Of a DNA stretch of 64,000 nt, positions 9,643-18,718 are shown piece after piece (within the stretch, counting starts at the first letter, position 1; each line of letters starts with the position of its first letter). The DNA is from Halopseudomonas salina (GTDB lineage Bacteria > Pseudomonadota > Gammaproteobacteria > Pseudomonadales > Pseudomonadaceae): assembly GCF_008641105.1 (NCBI RefSeq), contig NZ_VTTI01000007.1, positions 131,581-195,580 on the forward strand, given 5' to 3'. The notes beneath the pieces are model-generated. The model was not told the origin of the DNA, did no database searches, and worked only from the letters and a program-made list of their open reading frames with translations. The position numbers and the translations under genes are program-made.

Positions 9643-10294
9643 ACTTGCCGGCCGCCTTGTTGAAACGCTTCTGCAATGGGGACAGCGGCTTTTCAACCAC
9701 CGCTTCCGCCATACCGTCAACGGCCAGAGTCAGACTGTCGCTGGCGTGCAGATCAATACTGCCTAGGGTGACGGGCGGTGCGTCACCCAGGGTAGGATGC
9801 CACCAGGACACCACGGACTCGCCCGGGGGCAGATGCTCCAGGTCGAGTATCCCCTGCGGGTTGGATAGGCCATACCAGGGGCGATCGGTGACCAGAATAT
9901 AGCCGATCATGGCATCGTGAATATTGCAGCCCAATACCACCGGCCCAGCCTGTTCGAAGGTGACCGGAGGCGCTTCGGAGCCATGGAAAAGCCGCAGCTC
10001 GAAGGCTTTTGTCGGAGAGAATGAGTACACATGGTGGCGAACATTATCGCCGTTGGGGAATCCGACATCCGTTCCGGCGGGCACAACTAGCACACGGGGT
10101 TGGAACTGAAGGTCGATCTGATCCATCGAAGAGGACAGAGGCGGCCGCTGTGGGACACCCTCAACCAGGATCACTGCATCCTTCAGGGCGTTGCCCTGCT
10201 GATCCAGAACCGGCAGGGTGGCAGCCGGAATGGCGACGGCAGTGCTGGCCAGAAACACAGCCACGAGCATGGCCGGATAACGCGTAAAGTGCAT
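9632..10294 (-). CDS. Periplasmic cupredoxin-like protein (methylamine-utilisation type)
   Basis: 220 residues from the ATG at 10294, preceded by an AGGGAGAG ribosome-binding site; the frame runs further upstream but without a signal peptide. A signal peptide (about 1-25) is followed by a beta-sandwich. Candidate copper ligands are a His in NVRHHVYSF and the C-terminal set Cys-Asn-Ile-His-Asp-Ala-Met, the spacing seen in plastocyanin-like proteins. It is first in an operon with a membrane EAL protein, a DUF3034 barrel and a truncated globin. It may carry electrons or present copper or a redox signal to the adjacent sensor; that role is inferred from context only. Confidence 0.82.
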   Translation of the reverse strand: MHFTRYPAMLVAVFLASTAVAIPAATLPVLDQQGNALKDAVILVEGVPQRPPLSSSMDQIDLQFQPRVLVVPAGTDVGFPNGDNVRHHVYSFSPTKAFELRLFHGSEAPPVTFEQAGPVVLGCNIHDAMIGYILVTDRPWYGLSNPQGILDLEHLPPGESVVSWWHPTLGDAPPVTLGSIDLHASDSLTLAVDGMAEAVVEKPLSPLQKRFNKAAGKYAN

Positions 10295-10420
10295 GATAAC
10301 TCTCCCTGGCATGCGTTTCGGCAGCCCCCAAGCTCTGATGTCAGTCAAGGCTTCCCAGTATGCGCCGACTCGGTTAAACGTTAGCATACAGCCATTATTT
10401 GTACCTGTGCAGGAGTACCT

Positions 10421-11419
10421 ATGTCCAACCAAGCTGTTTCGCTATCTGTTCTGGATCTGTGTCCGGTCCCCCAGGGTGCGACCCCCGCGCAGGCGCTGAG
10501 CAATGCCATGGCCCTGGCCCAATATGCAGAGAGCCTGGGTTACCGCAGGTACTGGGTAGCGGAACATCACAATATGACCGGCATCGCGAGTGCCGCGACC
10601 TCCGTTGTCATGGGTTATCTGGCTGCGGGTACCTCGCGCATTCGTATTGGCTCGGGAGGCATCATGCTACCCAACCATGCACCCCTGCAGATTGCCGAAC
10701 AGTTCGGCACCCTGGAGTCTCTCTATCCCGGCCGGATCGACCTGGGACTGGGGCGCGCCCCGGGTACCGATCAGGCTACCGCACAGGCACTACGTCATGG
10801 CCGCGGCGACGGCTCCGACTTCCCGCAGATGCTCGATGAATTGCGCCGTCTGTTTGCCGAGCCCCAACCAGGCCAGCGATTACAAGCTGTGCCCGGGGCC
10901 GGTCTCAAGGTTCCCATCTGGCTGCTCGGCTCGAGCACATTCAGCGCGCAGCTGTCTGCCGAGCTGGGACTGCCCTTTGCCTTTGCCGGCCAGTTTTCCC
11001 CTGATTTCATGTTCAGCGCATTGCGTACCTACCGTGAGCACTTTCAACCGTCTGAGAGCCTGACGCAGCCCCACGTCATGCTGGGCATCAATGCCTATGT
11101 CGGTGAGAGCCGAGAGCACGCCGCCATGCTTGCTACCTCACACCAGCAAGCATTTCTTAACCTGATACGCGGACGCCCGGGCCCCTTGCCACCGCCGGTC
11201 GACGATATGGAACCGCTGTGGCAACCACACGAGAAGCACAGCGTGCTATCGACCCTGGCCGGCACACTGATCGGAGACAAGGAAACCGTCAGTCAGCAAC
11301 TGGCCGATCTGCTTGAGCGCACCGGTGCCGACGAGCTGATAGTGAGCAGCTCGATCCATGATCAGGCCCTGCGCAAGGACAGCTACCAACGGATGATGGA
11401 AGTGGCCGGCAAGGTGTGA
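10421..11419 (+). CDS. LLM-class flavin-dependent oxidoreductase (MsnO8-like)
   Basis: 332 residues, a single bacterial-luciferase-like TIM barrel. Family motifs are WVAEHHNM near residue 46, [13 protein letters not shown] and the [15 protein letters not shown] segment. The start ATG has AGGAG eight bases upstream. Such proteins use FMNH2 or F420-type flavins to oxidise small substrates; the substrate here cannot be predicted. It is divergent from the cupredoxin operon and followed by a tRNA gene, so it is probably monocistronic. Confidence 0.9.
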   Translation: MSNQAVSLSVLDLCPVPQGATPAQALSNAMALAQYAESLGYRRYWVAEHHNMTGIASAATSVVMGYLAAGTSRIRIGSGGIMLPNHAPLQIAEQFGTLESLYPGRIDLGLGRAPGTDQATAQALRHGRGDGSDFPQMLDELRRLFAEPQPGQRLQAVPGAGLKVPIWLLGSSTFSAQLSAELGLPFAFAGQFSPDFMFSALRTYREHFQPSESLTQPHVMLGINAYVGESREHAAMLATSHQQAFLNLIRGRPGPLPPPVDDMEPLWQPHEKHSVLSTLAGTLIGDKETVSQQLADLLERTGADELIVSSSIHDQALRKDSYQRMMEVAGKV

Positions 11420-11437
11420 AATAACTGCTGAAGTTGT

Positions 11438-11466
11438 TTGCCGAACTATCGGCAAGCGCCTAGAAT
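11438..11466 (+). promoter_or_regulatory. Sigma-70-type promoter of tRNA-Gly
   Basis: TTGCCG (11438-11443) and TAGAAT (11461-11466) are separated by 17 bases and lie 21 bases before the mature tRNA. The match is 4/6 and 5/6 to consensus. Confidence 0.55.
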
Positions 11467-11486
11467 GCGCAGCACGCGAATGCGAT

Positions 11487-11560
11487 GCGGGTGTAGCTCA
11501 ATGGTAGAGCAGAAGCTTCCCAAGCTTACGACGAGGGTTCGATTCCCTTCACCCGCTCCA
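11487..11560 (+). tRNA. tRNA-Gly (anticodon CCC)
   Basis: The 74-base gene has an acceptor stem GCGGGTG/CACCCGC with discriminator T and an encoded CCA end. The D-arm is AGCTCAATGGTAGAGC, the anticodon loop TTCCCAA gives anticodon CCC, and the T-arm GAGGGTTCGATTCCCTTC is canonical. Length and sequence closely resemble E. coli glycine tRNA of the same anticodon. Confidence 0.95.
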
Positions 11561-11640
11561 ACCAATAAGTCTCCTGCACTGCAGCACTTCCCCTAGCTTG
11601 CCGGTATCATGCCTGCCGTTGAAACTACCGCGGACTGCCC

Positions 11641-12330
11641 ATGAAGCGCTTTATTCTGCTGGATACCACGCCCCTGCCCGATGGCGGCGCCCTGTGTCTG
11701 TTCGAATACGGGGAAGACTTTGTCATCAAGCTCGAAGGTGGTAAAGGCGGGCAACTGATGAACACCCGCACCCATGGCTCCGAAGATGCGTTGGGCCGGA
11801 TACCCTGCCAGAAAGTATCTTCCCGCGCCCGGCCCAGGGTGCTGATAGGCGGGTTGGGCATGGGCTTCACATTGGCAGCCGCCCTGCAGCACCTCGGTGG
11901 TAATGCCGAAGTAGTCGTGGCCGAACTGCTGCCCGGGGTGATCGAGTGGAATCGTGGCCCCCTGGGTGAAAAGGCTGGCAGCCCCCTGTCGGATCCGCGC
12001 ACGCAGGTAGTCAACCAGGACGTGGCAGAGCTGCTGCGAAATGAACCGGGCGGTTACGACGCGATCATGCTCGACATCGACAATGGCCCCGAAGGTCTCA
12101 CCCAGTCTGCCAACAGTTGGCTATACAGCGTGGCTGGCCTGCGCACCTGCGGTCGCGCGTTGCGCCCCGGCGGCATACTTGCGGTGTGGTCGGCCAGTGC
12201 TGACCAACGCTTCACCAGCGATCTGCGCAAGGCCGGTTTTGTTGCCGAGGAAGTCAAGGTATATGCCCATGGCAACCGGGGAACCCGGCACACCATCTGG
12301 GTCGCGCAGCTCTCCAGCGGCGCGCATTGA
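11641..12330 (+). CDS. Spermine/spermidine-synthase-like SAM-dependent enzyme
   Basis: 229 residues with a class I Rossmann fold. VLIGGLGMGFTLAAAL is the nucleotide-binding loop and YDAIMLDIDNGPEG is a spermidine-synthase-like motif IV region. It lacks the N-terminal polyamine-binding extension of true SpeE, so it may be a methyltransferase of this superfamily rather than a polyamine synthase. It begins 80 bases after the tRNA and could be co-transcribed with it. Substrate unknown. Confidence 0.8.
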   Translation: MKRFILLDTTPLPDGGALCLFEYGEDFVIKLEGGKGGQLMNTRTHGSEDALGRIPCQKVSSRARPRVLIGGLGMGFTLAAALQHLGGNAEVVVAELLPGVIEWNRGPLGEKAGSPLSDPRTQVVNQDVAELLRNEPGGYDAIMLDIDNGPEGLTQSANSWLYSVAGLRTCGRALRPGGILAVWSASADQRFTSDLRKAGFVAEEVKVYAHGNRGTRHTIWVAQLSSGAH

Positions 12331-12345
12331 AATACCTGACCCCGT

Positions 12346-13728
12346 TCAGATAATCCGCGAATAACGTTGATCATTTTCCAGGGCATGGTAAGCGTCAAAA
12401 ACCATGCATATAGACCTGGCCAGTAATCTGCCGGCAGGCAGTATCCGGATTTTCCTGTCGGTAAGCTGAATCAGCCCGTCGCGGCGCATCTGCTCCAGCA
12501 CCGGCAGACAATCGGCGAAATAATCCACGAAAACGATGCCGAAACGCTGCTCTATAGCTGTGAAATCCAGCACGGAGTGGCAGATCAACTGACTGATCAC
12601 CGCCCGCCGCAGACGATCGTCGGCATGGCACTCCAACCCCCGTCGTGTGGCCAGCTTGCCACTATCGAGCGTGTGCTGATAGACCTTGATGTCGCTGGTG
12701 TTCTGGCTGAACAGATCGCCGACCTGGCTGATCGAAGACACACCCAGCCCGATCAGATCGCAGTGACCATGGGTGGTATAGCCCTGGAAATTACGCTGTA
12801 GCTCGCCGTTTTCCTGGGCGCTACTGAGGCTATCATCAGGCAACGCGAAATGGTCCATACCAATATAGCGATACCCAGCACTCATCAGCTGATTGATCGT
12901 GTCTTCCAGCATGGCCAGCTTATCCTGCGGGCTCGGCAGGTCGGCTGTTTCGATGCGTCGCTGGGGCAGAAAGCGCTCGGGCAGATGCGCATAATTGAAG
13001 ACTGACAAACGATCGGGTTTCATCGCAATGATGGCATCTACCGTTCTGGCAAAACCGGATCGGGTCTGCTTGGGCAAACCGTAAATCAGATCGATATTGA
13101 TCGAGCGGTACTGCAGCGCTCTGGCCGCATCCATGACTGTCTGGGTCTGCTCCAGCGTCTGCAGGCGGTTTACCGCACGCTGGACCTCCGGGTCCAGATC
13201 CTGAACACCGAAACTGACCCGGTTAAAGCCGATTTCACGTAGCAGACCCATGGTCGCCCAGTCCGCCTCCCGGGGGTCGATCTCGATGCTGTAATCACCG
13301 GCATCGTCCAAGCGCAGGTTGAAATGCGCGCGCAGTTTGTCGAGCAACCCACGCAACTGGTCGTGGGCCAGAAAGGTCGGCGTACCACCACCGAAATGCA
13401 GCTGCTGGATCTCTTGCGCCGGATCCACATGCTGGCTGACCAGCTCTATCTCGCGGTAAAGGCTCTGTAGATAGGGTTCGGCCCGACTGCGATCCTTGGT
13501 AATGACCTTGTTGCATGCGCAGTAGTAGCAGATGTTCGCGCAGAACGGGATGTGCACATACAGCGACAGGGGGCTTTGTGCCTGGCTGCTGAGTTGCAGC
13601 GCCCGCACCAGATCAGATGGCTCGATACCGTCAACGAACTGGGTTGCGGTGGGATAGGAGGTATATCGCGGCCCTGCGTTGTCGTACCGACGTATCAGGT
13701 CCGCGTTCCAGCAGATTGGATCGAACAT
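12346..13728 (-). CDS. hemN: Oxygen-independent coproporphyrinogen III dehydrogenase
   Basis: 460 residues from the ATG at 13728, which has GGAG about nine bases upstream; a TTG five codons earlier is less likely. HemN is a radical-SAM enzyme that decarboxylates coproporphyrinogen III to protoporphyrinogen IX without oxygen. The cluster motif CANICYYC (C-x3-C-x2-C) follows YVHIPF, and the GGGTPTF glycine motif is present. It supplies haem for the anaerobic cytochromes encoded around it. An ANR box 72 bases upstream predicts induction when oxygen falls. Confidence 0.97.
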   Translation of the reverse strand: MFDPICWNADLIRRYDNAGPRYTSYPTATQFVDGIEPSDLVRALQLSSQAQSPLSLYVHIPFCANICYYCACNKVITKDRSRAEPYLQSLYREIELVSQHVDPAQEIQQLHFGGGTPTFLAHDQLRGLLDKLRAHFNLRLDDAGDYSIEIDPREADWATMGLLREIGFNRVSFGVQDLDPEVQRAVNRLQTLEQTQTVMDAARALQYRSINIDLIYGLPKQTRSGFARTVDAIIAMKPDRLSVFNYAHLPERFLPQRRIETADLPSPQDKLAMLEDTINQLMSAGYRYIGMDHFALPDDSLSSAQENGELQRNFQGYTTHGHCDLIGLGVSSISQVGDLFSQNTSDIKVYQHTLDSGKLATRRGLECHADDRLRRAVISQLICHSVLDFTAIEQRFGIVFVDYFADCLPVLEQMRRDGLIQLTDRKIRILPAGRLLARSICMVFDAYHALENDQRYSRII

Positions 13729-13799
13729 GGGATGACTCCGCAAACATGGCGTTATAGCTGTAATGTCGTGCAGGCTAAACCCCGGGCGGAACCACCACT

Positions 13800-13813
13800 T
13801 TGATGCAGGTCAA
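13800..13813 (-). promoter_or_regulatory. ANR/FNR-type box of hemN
   Basis: TTGAT-N4-GTCAA matches the TTGAT-N4-ATCAA consensus at nine of ten positions. Its centre is about 79 bases before the hemN ATG, which fits a -41.5 activator site with a transcript start near 13765. It lies in the short gap between hemN and the end of norR. Confidence 0.75.
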
Positions 13814-13832
13814 ATTTTGGTCAACTGACTGA

Positions 13833-15365
13833 TCAGCTTTTCATTCCCAACCTTCTGGCCAGCTTGTGCAGATTACTGGCGTCCAGGTCGAGCAGCCGCG
13901 CAGCTGCCGCCCAGCTGTCATCGGTCTGCGCCAGAGCCAGTCGAATCTGTTCACGCTGACAGGCGTCAACCGACTGCTTAAGCGGGAGTACCTGGCCTGG
14001 CGAATCAAGCTGCCCGGGACCGAACTCTGCGGCCGATGAATTGTTGTTGCCTGGCTGGATATCCAGATGCACCGGCTCCAGGGTCAAAATCGCCAGACGC
14101 GACCCCTTGTAACCCAGTGCCTTGATCGCCGCGCGACTGACCACATGTTCCAGTTCACGTACGTTACCCGGCCAGAAATAACCCAGCAGAACCTGTTCTG
14201 CCTCTACGGACAGGCGCAGCCCCCGTAATCCCAGCCGCGCGCGATTGAGCTCGATGAAGTGCCCGGCCAGCAGGAGTATATCGTTACCCCGCTCGCGCAA
14301 CGGCGGAATCTGTACCGGATAGACCGACAGACGATGGTAGAGGTCGGCACGAAAATCGCCACTGGCCACCCGGTCCGCCAGATTACGGTTGGTTGCGGCG
14401 ATAATGCGTACATTTACCCGTAATGGCTGATCGGCGCCCAGACGCTGAATCTCGCCGTTCTGCAGTGTTCGTAACAACTTGGCCTGCACGTTCAAGGGCA
14501 GTTCGCCGATCTCATCCAGAAGCAGAGTGCCGCCATCAGCAGCATCAAAGCGGCCGCCCCGGTCAGTTGAGGCCCCGGAAAACGCACCCTTTACATGACC
14601 AAACAACTCGCTCTCGGCCAGGGATTCGGGTAACGCTGCGCAGTTGACCAACACCAGGGGCTTGTCGGCCCGATCCGAGTGACTGTGCAGCCAGCGGGCA
14701 AACAGCTCCTTGCCGACACCGGTTTCGCCACTAAGCAACACCGGAAGCTCGGTATCGGCAACCACTGATAACTCTTCAAGCAATTTGGTCACCGGGCCGC
14801 TGTGCCCAATAATGCTGTGATCCTTGGCTTCGGACAGCGTTCCCTGCCCAACCACACGTGCCATACGCAGCGCACGATTGTCTTCCTCGAGACGGGTGAT
14901 GCGTACACAGGTCTCGATCAAGGGAGTCATCTTTTGCAATTCCAGTCGCGCGGCCTCATCGAAGGTGCCGGCCTGCAGCGCGTCGAAGGTAACTGCGCCC
15001 CATAGACGTCCCTCCAGATACAAGCTCACGCCCATGCAGTCATGTACCGGCAGCGGCTCACCCGGCGATTCATCCAGAAGCCCGTCATAGGGGTCCGGCA
15101 GCGGGCTTTGCGGATCGAACCAGGTCGGCTCACGGCGTGACAGCAGGGCCGCCAGACGCGGGTGGCGGGCAGTCTGAAAACGTCTACCCAGAGCGTCCTG
15201 AACCAGACCCACGGCGGCGAGCGGGCGCAGGCATTCATCGGAATGCTGGAGCAGTACTACTGCACCACACTGGAAATGTTCGCGCAGCACCTGCACCAGG
15301 CGTTGCAGGCGAACGGCGGCCGGCAATTCCGCAACAAGGTCCGGCAGCAGCAAGGGTTCGATCAT
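13833..15365 (-). CDS. norR: NO-responsive sigma-54 activator NorR
   Basis: 510 residues from the ATG at 15365, chosen because AGGTGAT, a strong Shine-Dalgarno match, ends seven bases upstream; a GTG four codons earlier overlaps that site. Domains are an N-terminal GAF domain (to about 165), an AAA+ domain with Walker A GETGVGKE (about 212) and a C-terminal Fis-type helix-turn-helix (about 480-505). GAF residues near 91-94 (DPYD), 108-110 (HDC) and Asp128 correspond in context to the non-haem iron site of NorR. The sigma-54 contact loop reads GAFSGA instead of GAFTGA. It is divergent from dnrN, with NorR boxes next to its own start, so autoregulation is likely. Confidence 0.93.
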   Translation of the reverse strand: MIEPLLLPDLVAELPAAVRLQRLVQVLREHFQCGAVVLLQHSDECLRPLAAVGLVQDALGRRFQTARHPRLAALLSRREPTWFDPQSPLPDPYDGLLDESPGEPLPVHDCMGVSLYLEGRLWGAVTFDALQAGTFDEAARLELQKMTPLIETCVRITRLEEDNRALRMARVVGQGTLSEAKDHSIIGHSGPVTKLLEELSVVADTELPVLLSGETGVGKELFARWLHSHSDRADKPLVLVNCAALPESLAESELFGHVKGAFSGASTDRGGRFDAADGGTLLLDEIGELPLNVQAKLLRTLQNGEIQRLGADQPLRVNVRIIAATNRNLADRVASGDFRADLYHRLSVYPVQIPPLRERGNDILLLAGHFIELNRARLGLRGLRLSVEAEQVLLGYFWPGNVRELEHVVSRAAIKALGYKGSRLAILTLEPVHLDIQPGNNNSSAAEFGPGQLDSPGQVLPLKQSVDACQREQIRLALAQTDDSWAAAARLLDLDASNLHKLARRLGMKS

Positions 15366-15384
15366 GGTATCAATCACCTTTCGG

Positions 15385-15397
15385 GGTTTTAAATACC
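15385..15397. promoter_or_regulatory. NorR box 1 of the norR-dnrN region
   Basis: GGT-N7-ACC, a perfect match to the NorR core described for Ralstonia. It lies about 20 bases before the norR start codon and 66 bases upstream of the dnrN -24 element. Confidence 0.75.
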
Positions 15398-15409
15398 TTA
15401 CCTGATCAG

Positions 15410-15422
15410 GGTATAAAAAACC
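15410..15422. promoter_or_regulatory. NorR box 2 of the norR-dnrN region
   Basis: A second perfect GGT-N7-ACC, exactly 25 bases from box 1. A degenerate copy (AGT-N7-TTT, 15435-15447) follows at the same 25-base period, giving a three-site arrangement like that known for E. coli norVW. Confidence 0.75.
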
Positions 15423-15462
15423 TATTCAGTTTCAAGTATATGTTTTTTATGGAATTAGTTTC

Positions 15463-15478
15463 TGGCACAAGCCTTGCT
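15463..15478 (+). promoter_or_regulatory. Sigma-54 promoter (-24/-12) of dnrN
   Basis: TGGCAC-N5-TTGCT with ten bases between the GG and GC dinucleotides is a full match to the sigma-54 consensus. Transcription should start near 15490, about 45 bases before the dnrN ATG. Confidence 0.85.
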
Positions 15479-15535
15479 GTAGAAGAAACAGGTCTTATAC
15501 ACACAACCTGACACCTCTACCGGAGTGCACATGCC

Positions 15536-16231
15536 ATGTCTGCCGATTATCTGAACACCGCCTTGGGCGATCTAGCCCGCACCATCCCGGGCGCAACCGC
15601 CGTCTTCCATGCCAATCGCCTGGACTTCTGTTGCCAGGGTCACCGCACGCTCGCCGATGCCGCAGCAAAAAAAGGCATCAGCGCTACAGACGTTATCGTC
15701 CAGCTCGAGGCCCTGAAGCCGGGAGTCTCGGACGCGCGTGACTGGCAGCAGGCATCCTCTGCAGAGTTGGTAGAACACATTCTGGCACGCTTCCACATGC
15801 GCCATCGCGAGCAGTTACCGGAGTTGATGAGACTGGCTCGGCGCGTGGAACAGGTCCATGGCGATCGTCCTGACTGTCCGAACGGCTTGGCGGACCATCT
15901 CTCCTGCATGGCTCAGGAAATGGAGAGCCACATGCTCAAGGAAGAACAGATCCTGTTCCCGCTGTTACTCCAGGGGCAGCAGGCGATAGCAGGCGGCCCT
16001 ATCAGCGTGATGCGCTACGAGCATGAACAGCACGGTGAAGCACTGGATGAAATCATCAGACTGACCGATGACATCACCCCGCCGGTGGGGGCCTGCAATA
16101 CCTGGCAGGCACTGTATCGCGGACTCGAGGAGTTCAGACAGGACCTGATGCAGCATATTCACCTGGAGAACAACATTCTGTTTGCCAGCTCACCCAGGGC
16201 AACTGGCTACGCCTGCTGCTCTAAAGGATGA
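15536..16231 (+). CDS. dnrN: Di-iron repair of iron centres protein (RIC/YtfE/DnrN)
   Basis: 231 residues. The N-terminal ScdA-type domain carries a Cys-Cys pair in LDFCCQGH and the rest is a hemerythrin-like four-helix bundle with the expected His and Glu ligands (HMRHREQLPEL, ESHMLKEEQILFP, RYEHEQHGE, HIHLENNILF). RIC proteins repair nitrosylated iron-sulfur clusters. Control by NorR and sigma-54 is indicated by the upstream boxes. The 3' end overlaps the convergent membrane-protein gene by 11 bases. Confidence 0.93.
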   Translation: MSADYLNTALGDLARTIPGATAVFHANRLDFCCQGHRTLADAAAKKGISATDVIVQLEALKPGVSDARDWQQASSAELVEHILARFHMRHREQLPELMRLARRVEQVHGDRPDCPNGLADHLSCMAQEMESHMLKEEQILFPLLLQGQQAIAGGPISVMRYEHEQHGEALDEIIRLTDDITPPVGACNTWQALYRGLEEFRQDLMQHIHLENNILFASSPRATGYACCSKG

Positions 16232-16655
16232 ACATCGCCTTGGCACAGAACACCAATGCGACTGCATGCACCAGCAGACTGATGTTCAGCAGGCGCATGC
16301 CACGCTCGGTAATCCGGCCTTTGATGCGCAGCATGATCAGAGCAACGTAATGCCCGATGATCAGGGCCGCCAAAAGCAGCTTGATGGAAAAAAGGAGAGT
16401 GAAGGTACTAGCCAACGGATCGGCAAGCGCCTGCCGGTGCGGCCAGGCCAGCGCGATACCCGCGCCATACAACAGCAAGGCGACCCAGTGAATCACTCGT
16501 CGCGCCTGCTGTCCCAACAGGGAGGACATCCGGCTACGCATGTCTTCCGGAAGCTGACGACTGACAGGGGCCAGGATGAAAACCTGAAAAAACAGCGTGC
16601 CGATAAAGGCAATGGCCATCAATAGATGCAGCGTCTTGAGTGACAGATAAAGCAT
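16221..16655 (-). CDS. Small CopD-like four-helix membrane protein
   Basis: 144 residues from the ATG at 16655, preceded by CCGGAGGAAAAG; a longer upstream frame has no ribosome-binding site. Four hydrophobic helices carry conserved-looking histidines near LKTLHLLMAIAF, RRVIHWVALL and IGHYVALIML, as in CopD-like haem or copper membrane proteins. Similar small proteins occur in denitrification loci, but I cannot give a function. The gene is convergent with dnrN and divergent from nnrS. Confidence 0.75.
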   Translation of the reverse strand: MLYLSLKTLHLLMAIAFIGTLFFQVFILAPVSRQLPEDMRSRMSSLLGQQARRVIHWVALLLYGAGIALAWPHRQALADPLASTFTLLFSIKLLLAALIIGHYVALIMLRIKGRITERGMRLLNISLLVHAVALVFCAKAMFIL

Positions 16656-16791
16656 GAATCTTTTCCTCCGGTTTGCAGGCCATTGTAACGAGTAACTGAC
16701 TGTTATCCCCTGCGGCAGGCGGAGTACCCCTATTGGCATATTGTGGCCAGGCATGCCGGGGGTGAGCATACGTCCAATAATGGAGTAGCAC

Positions 16792-17970
16792 ATGAAACAG
16801 CATCAACCACCCCGATCGGCGCTGTTCGATCTCGGCTTTCGCCCGTTCTTTCTGGCTGGGAGCGTATTGGCCGCGCTGGCGATCCCACTGTGGGTGGCTG
16901 CGTGGCTTGGGATGACCGGCGACTGGCAACCCACCGGTGGTTGGTTCGCCTGGCACATGCATGAAATGCTCTTCGGCTTCATTGCCGCAATCACCGCCGG
17001 CTTTCTGCTCACTGCGGTGCAGAACTGGACAGGCGTGCCCGGTCTGAGCGGCAAACCGCTGATCGTTCTGGCTGCAGTCTGGCTACTGGCCCGCCTGGCC
17101 TGGCTGACAGCGCTGCCGTTCTGGCTGGTTATGACCCTGGATATGCTGTTTCTACCCGCGGTCACCCTTGCTATGGCCCGCTCCATATGGATCGCCCGTC
17201 AGAAACGCAACTACCCCATAGTGCTGGTGCTGGCTCTGCTGGCCTTGTGCAACCTGGTCAGCCTGATCGGCATCGCCTCGCTGGATGTGACAGTACAACG
17301 TCAGGGCAACCTCGGTGCGCTCTGGCTGGTAGCAGCACTGGTTGGCATGATTGGCGGCAGGGTGATCCCTTTCTTCACCCAACGGGGACTGGACCTGGAC
17401 AAGCCAATGCCCGCATTACCCTGGCTCGATTACTCGCTACTCGGCGGCAGTATTCTGATCGCACTGCTGATGGTGAGCGGGATAGCACTGCGCCCTTCCG
17501 TGCCCGTCGGATTCCTGTTCGCTCTGCTGGGAGCCGGACATCTGGTCCGCCTGATACTCTGGCACAACCCCCGGATCTGGTCTGTGCCCCTGCTCTGGTC
17601 GCTGCACCTGGCCTATGCCTGGCTGGTGATCGCACTTTACGCCATGGCCCTGTGGAATGCTGGTTGGCTGGTGGATTTCAGCCAGGCCGTTCACCTGCTC
17701 GCCATTGGTTGCTTGAGCGGCATGATCCTGGCGATGATTGCCCGCGTTAGTCTGGGCCACACTGGACGCCCCCTGGAAACGGTGCCGGCGATGTCGATGG
17801 CCTTTGCCCTGATCAACCTGGCGGTACCTGCACGTGTCTGGATTGCACCCACCTGGCCGCAACTGGGGTTCTGGCTGGCAGCACTCAGCTGGGCTGCTGC
17901 TTTTGCTCTTTTCGTCTGGTTTTACGCGGCCATTCTGTATCGCCCGCGTCCCGATGGACGACCCGGCTAA
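16792..17970 (+). CDS. nnrS: NnrS family haem/copper membrane protein
   Basis: 392 residues with about twelve membrane helices. The N-terminus (LFDLGFRPFFLAGS) and WHMHEMLFGFIAAI are NnrS hallmarks. NnrS proteins protect cells during NO stress, apparently by limiting NO damage to iron pools, and are usually under NO-responsive control. Here the gene leads into dnr 40 bases downstream and probably shares its transcript. I found no clear ANR or NorR box in the 136 bases before it. Confidence 0.92.
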   Translation: MKQHQPPRSALFDLGFRPFFLAGSVLAALAIPLWVAAWLGMTGDWQPTGGWFAWHMHEMLFGFIAAITAGFLLTAVQNWTGVPGLSGKPLIVLAAVWLLARLAWLTALPFWLVMTLDMLFLPAVTLAMARSIWIARQKRNYPIVLVLALLALCNLVSLIGIASLDVTVQRQGNLGALWLVAALVGMIGGRVIPFFTQRGLDLDKPMPALPWLDYSLLGGSILIALLMVSGIALRPSVPVGFLFALLGAGHLVRLILWHNPRIWSVPLLWSLHLAYAWLVIALYAMALWNAGWLVDFSQAVHLLAIGCLSGMILAMIARVSLGHTGRPLETVPAMSMAFALINLAVPARVWIAPTWPQLGFWLAALSWAAAFALFVWFYAAILYRPRPDGRPG

Positions 17971-18010
17971 GACCCTCCGTCACAGGCACGCATCAACACA
18001 GGCAATCTCC

Positions 18011-18718
18011 ATGACGCTGACACCACAAGATCGCAAACAGCTTTTGCAACATCCCATACTGGCCCTGCTTCCCGAGCAGGCACAGGCTGATCTGTTAAGC
18101 GACACTATGTGCCGGGAGTATCCGGTACATGCGCTGATACTGAGGCAGGACGACAGGGCCGAGCGGTTTTTCTTTGTTCTTGAGGGCAAGGTAAAACTGT
18201 TCAGGATTTCCGCCGACGGCAAGGAAAAAGTCGTCGAGATTATCCAGGCCGGTAACACCTTTGCTGAAGCGGTCATGTTTATGCAGAAGCAGGTCTACCC
18301 GGTATGCGCTGAAGCTCTGGAGCCGGTGCGTATTGCCGCACTGCCCAACAAGTTGATGCTGAATTTTCTGCAGGACAATCCGCAAACCTGCCTGCATTTG
18401 CTCGGGCATCTGAGCATACGCCTGCACCAGCGGCTGGATGAACTGGAAAACCTGACCCTGCAGAATGCTACCCAACGCTTTGCACTCTACCTGGTGGGTC
18501 AGGTGAAAGATCGGAAGAAAGACCATGCAGAGCTCGATCTTATGCTGCCCAAGGGCCTGATCGCGGCCCGCCTGTCGATCAAGCCCGAAACCCTCTCCCG
18601 GGCAATGGCGACCCTGCGCGATCGCGGCTTGATAGAAAGCCATGCCAGGCATATCCGTATTCCCAGCGTAGAGAAACTGCTCAATACCTTTACGCTGGAA
18701 CCCCAGGGCGTCAGCTGA
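18011..18718 (+). CDS. dnr: Crp/Fnr-family NO regulator DNR
   Basis: 235 residues from the ATG at 18011; the frame extends upstream but overlaps nnrS. A cNMP-type sensor domain (about 25-120), a long dimer helix and a winged-helix domain (ARLSIKPETLSRAMATLRDRG) match P. aeruginosa DNR, and it lacks the FNR N-terminal cysteine cluster. DNR is a haem-based NO sensor that activates nir, nor and nos promoters at FNR-like boxes. No such box is visible before nirQ-norCB in this window. Confidence 0.88.
   Translation: MTLTPQDRKQLLQHPILALLPEQAQADLLSDTMCREYPVHALILRQDDRAERFFFVLEGKVKLFRISADGKEKVVEIIQAGNTFAEAVMFMQKQVYPVCAEALEPVRIAALPNKLMLNFLQDNPQTCLHLLGHLSIRLHQRLDELENLTLQNATQRFALYLVGQVKDRKKDHAELDLMLPKGLIAARLSIKPETLSRAMATLRDRGLIESHARHIRIPSVEKLLNTFTLEPQGVS

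Noticed and set aside
10335..10348. CTGAT-N4-GTCAA between the cupredoxin operon and the flavoenzyme
   Set aside because: Only eight of ten consensus positions match and it is too close to the cupredoxin start; not reported as an ANR site.
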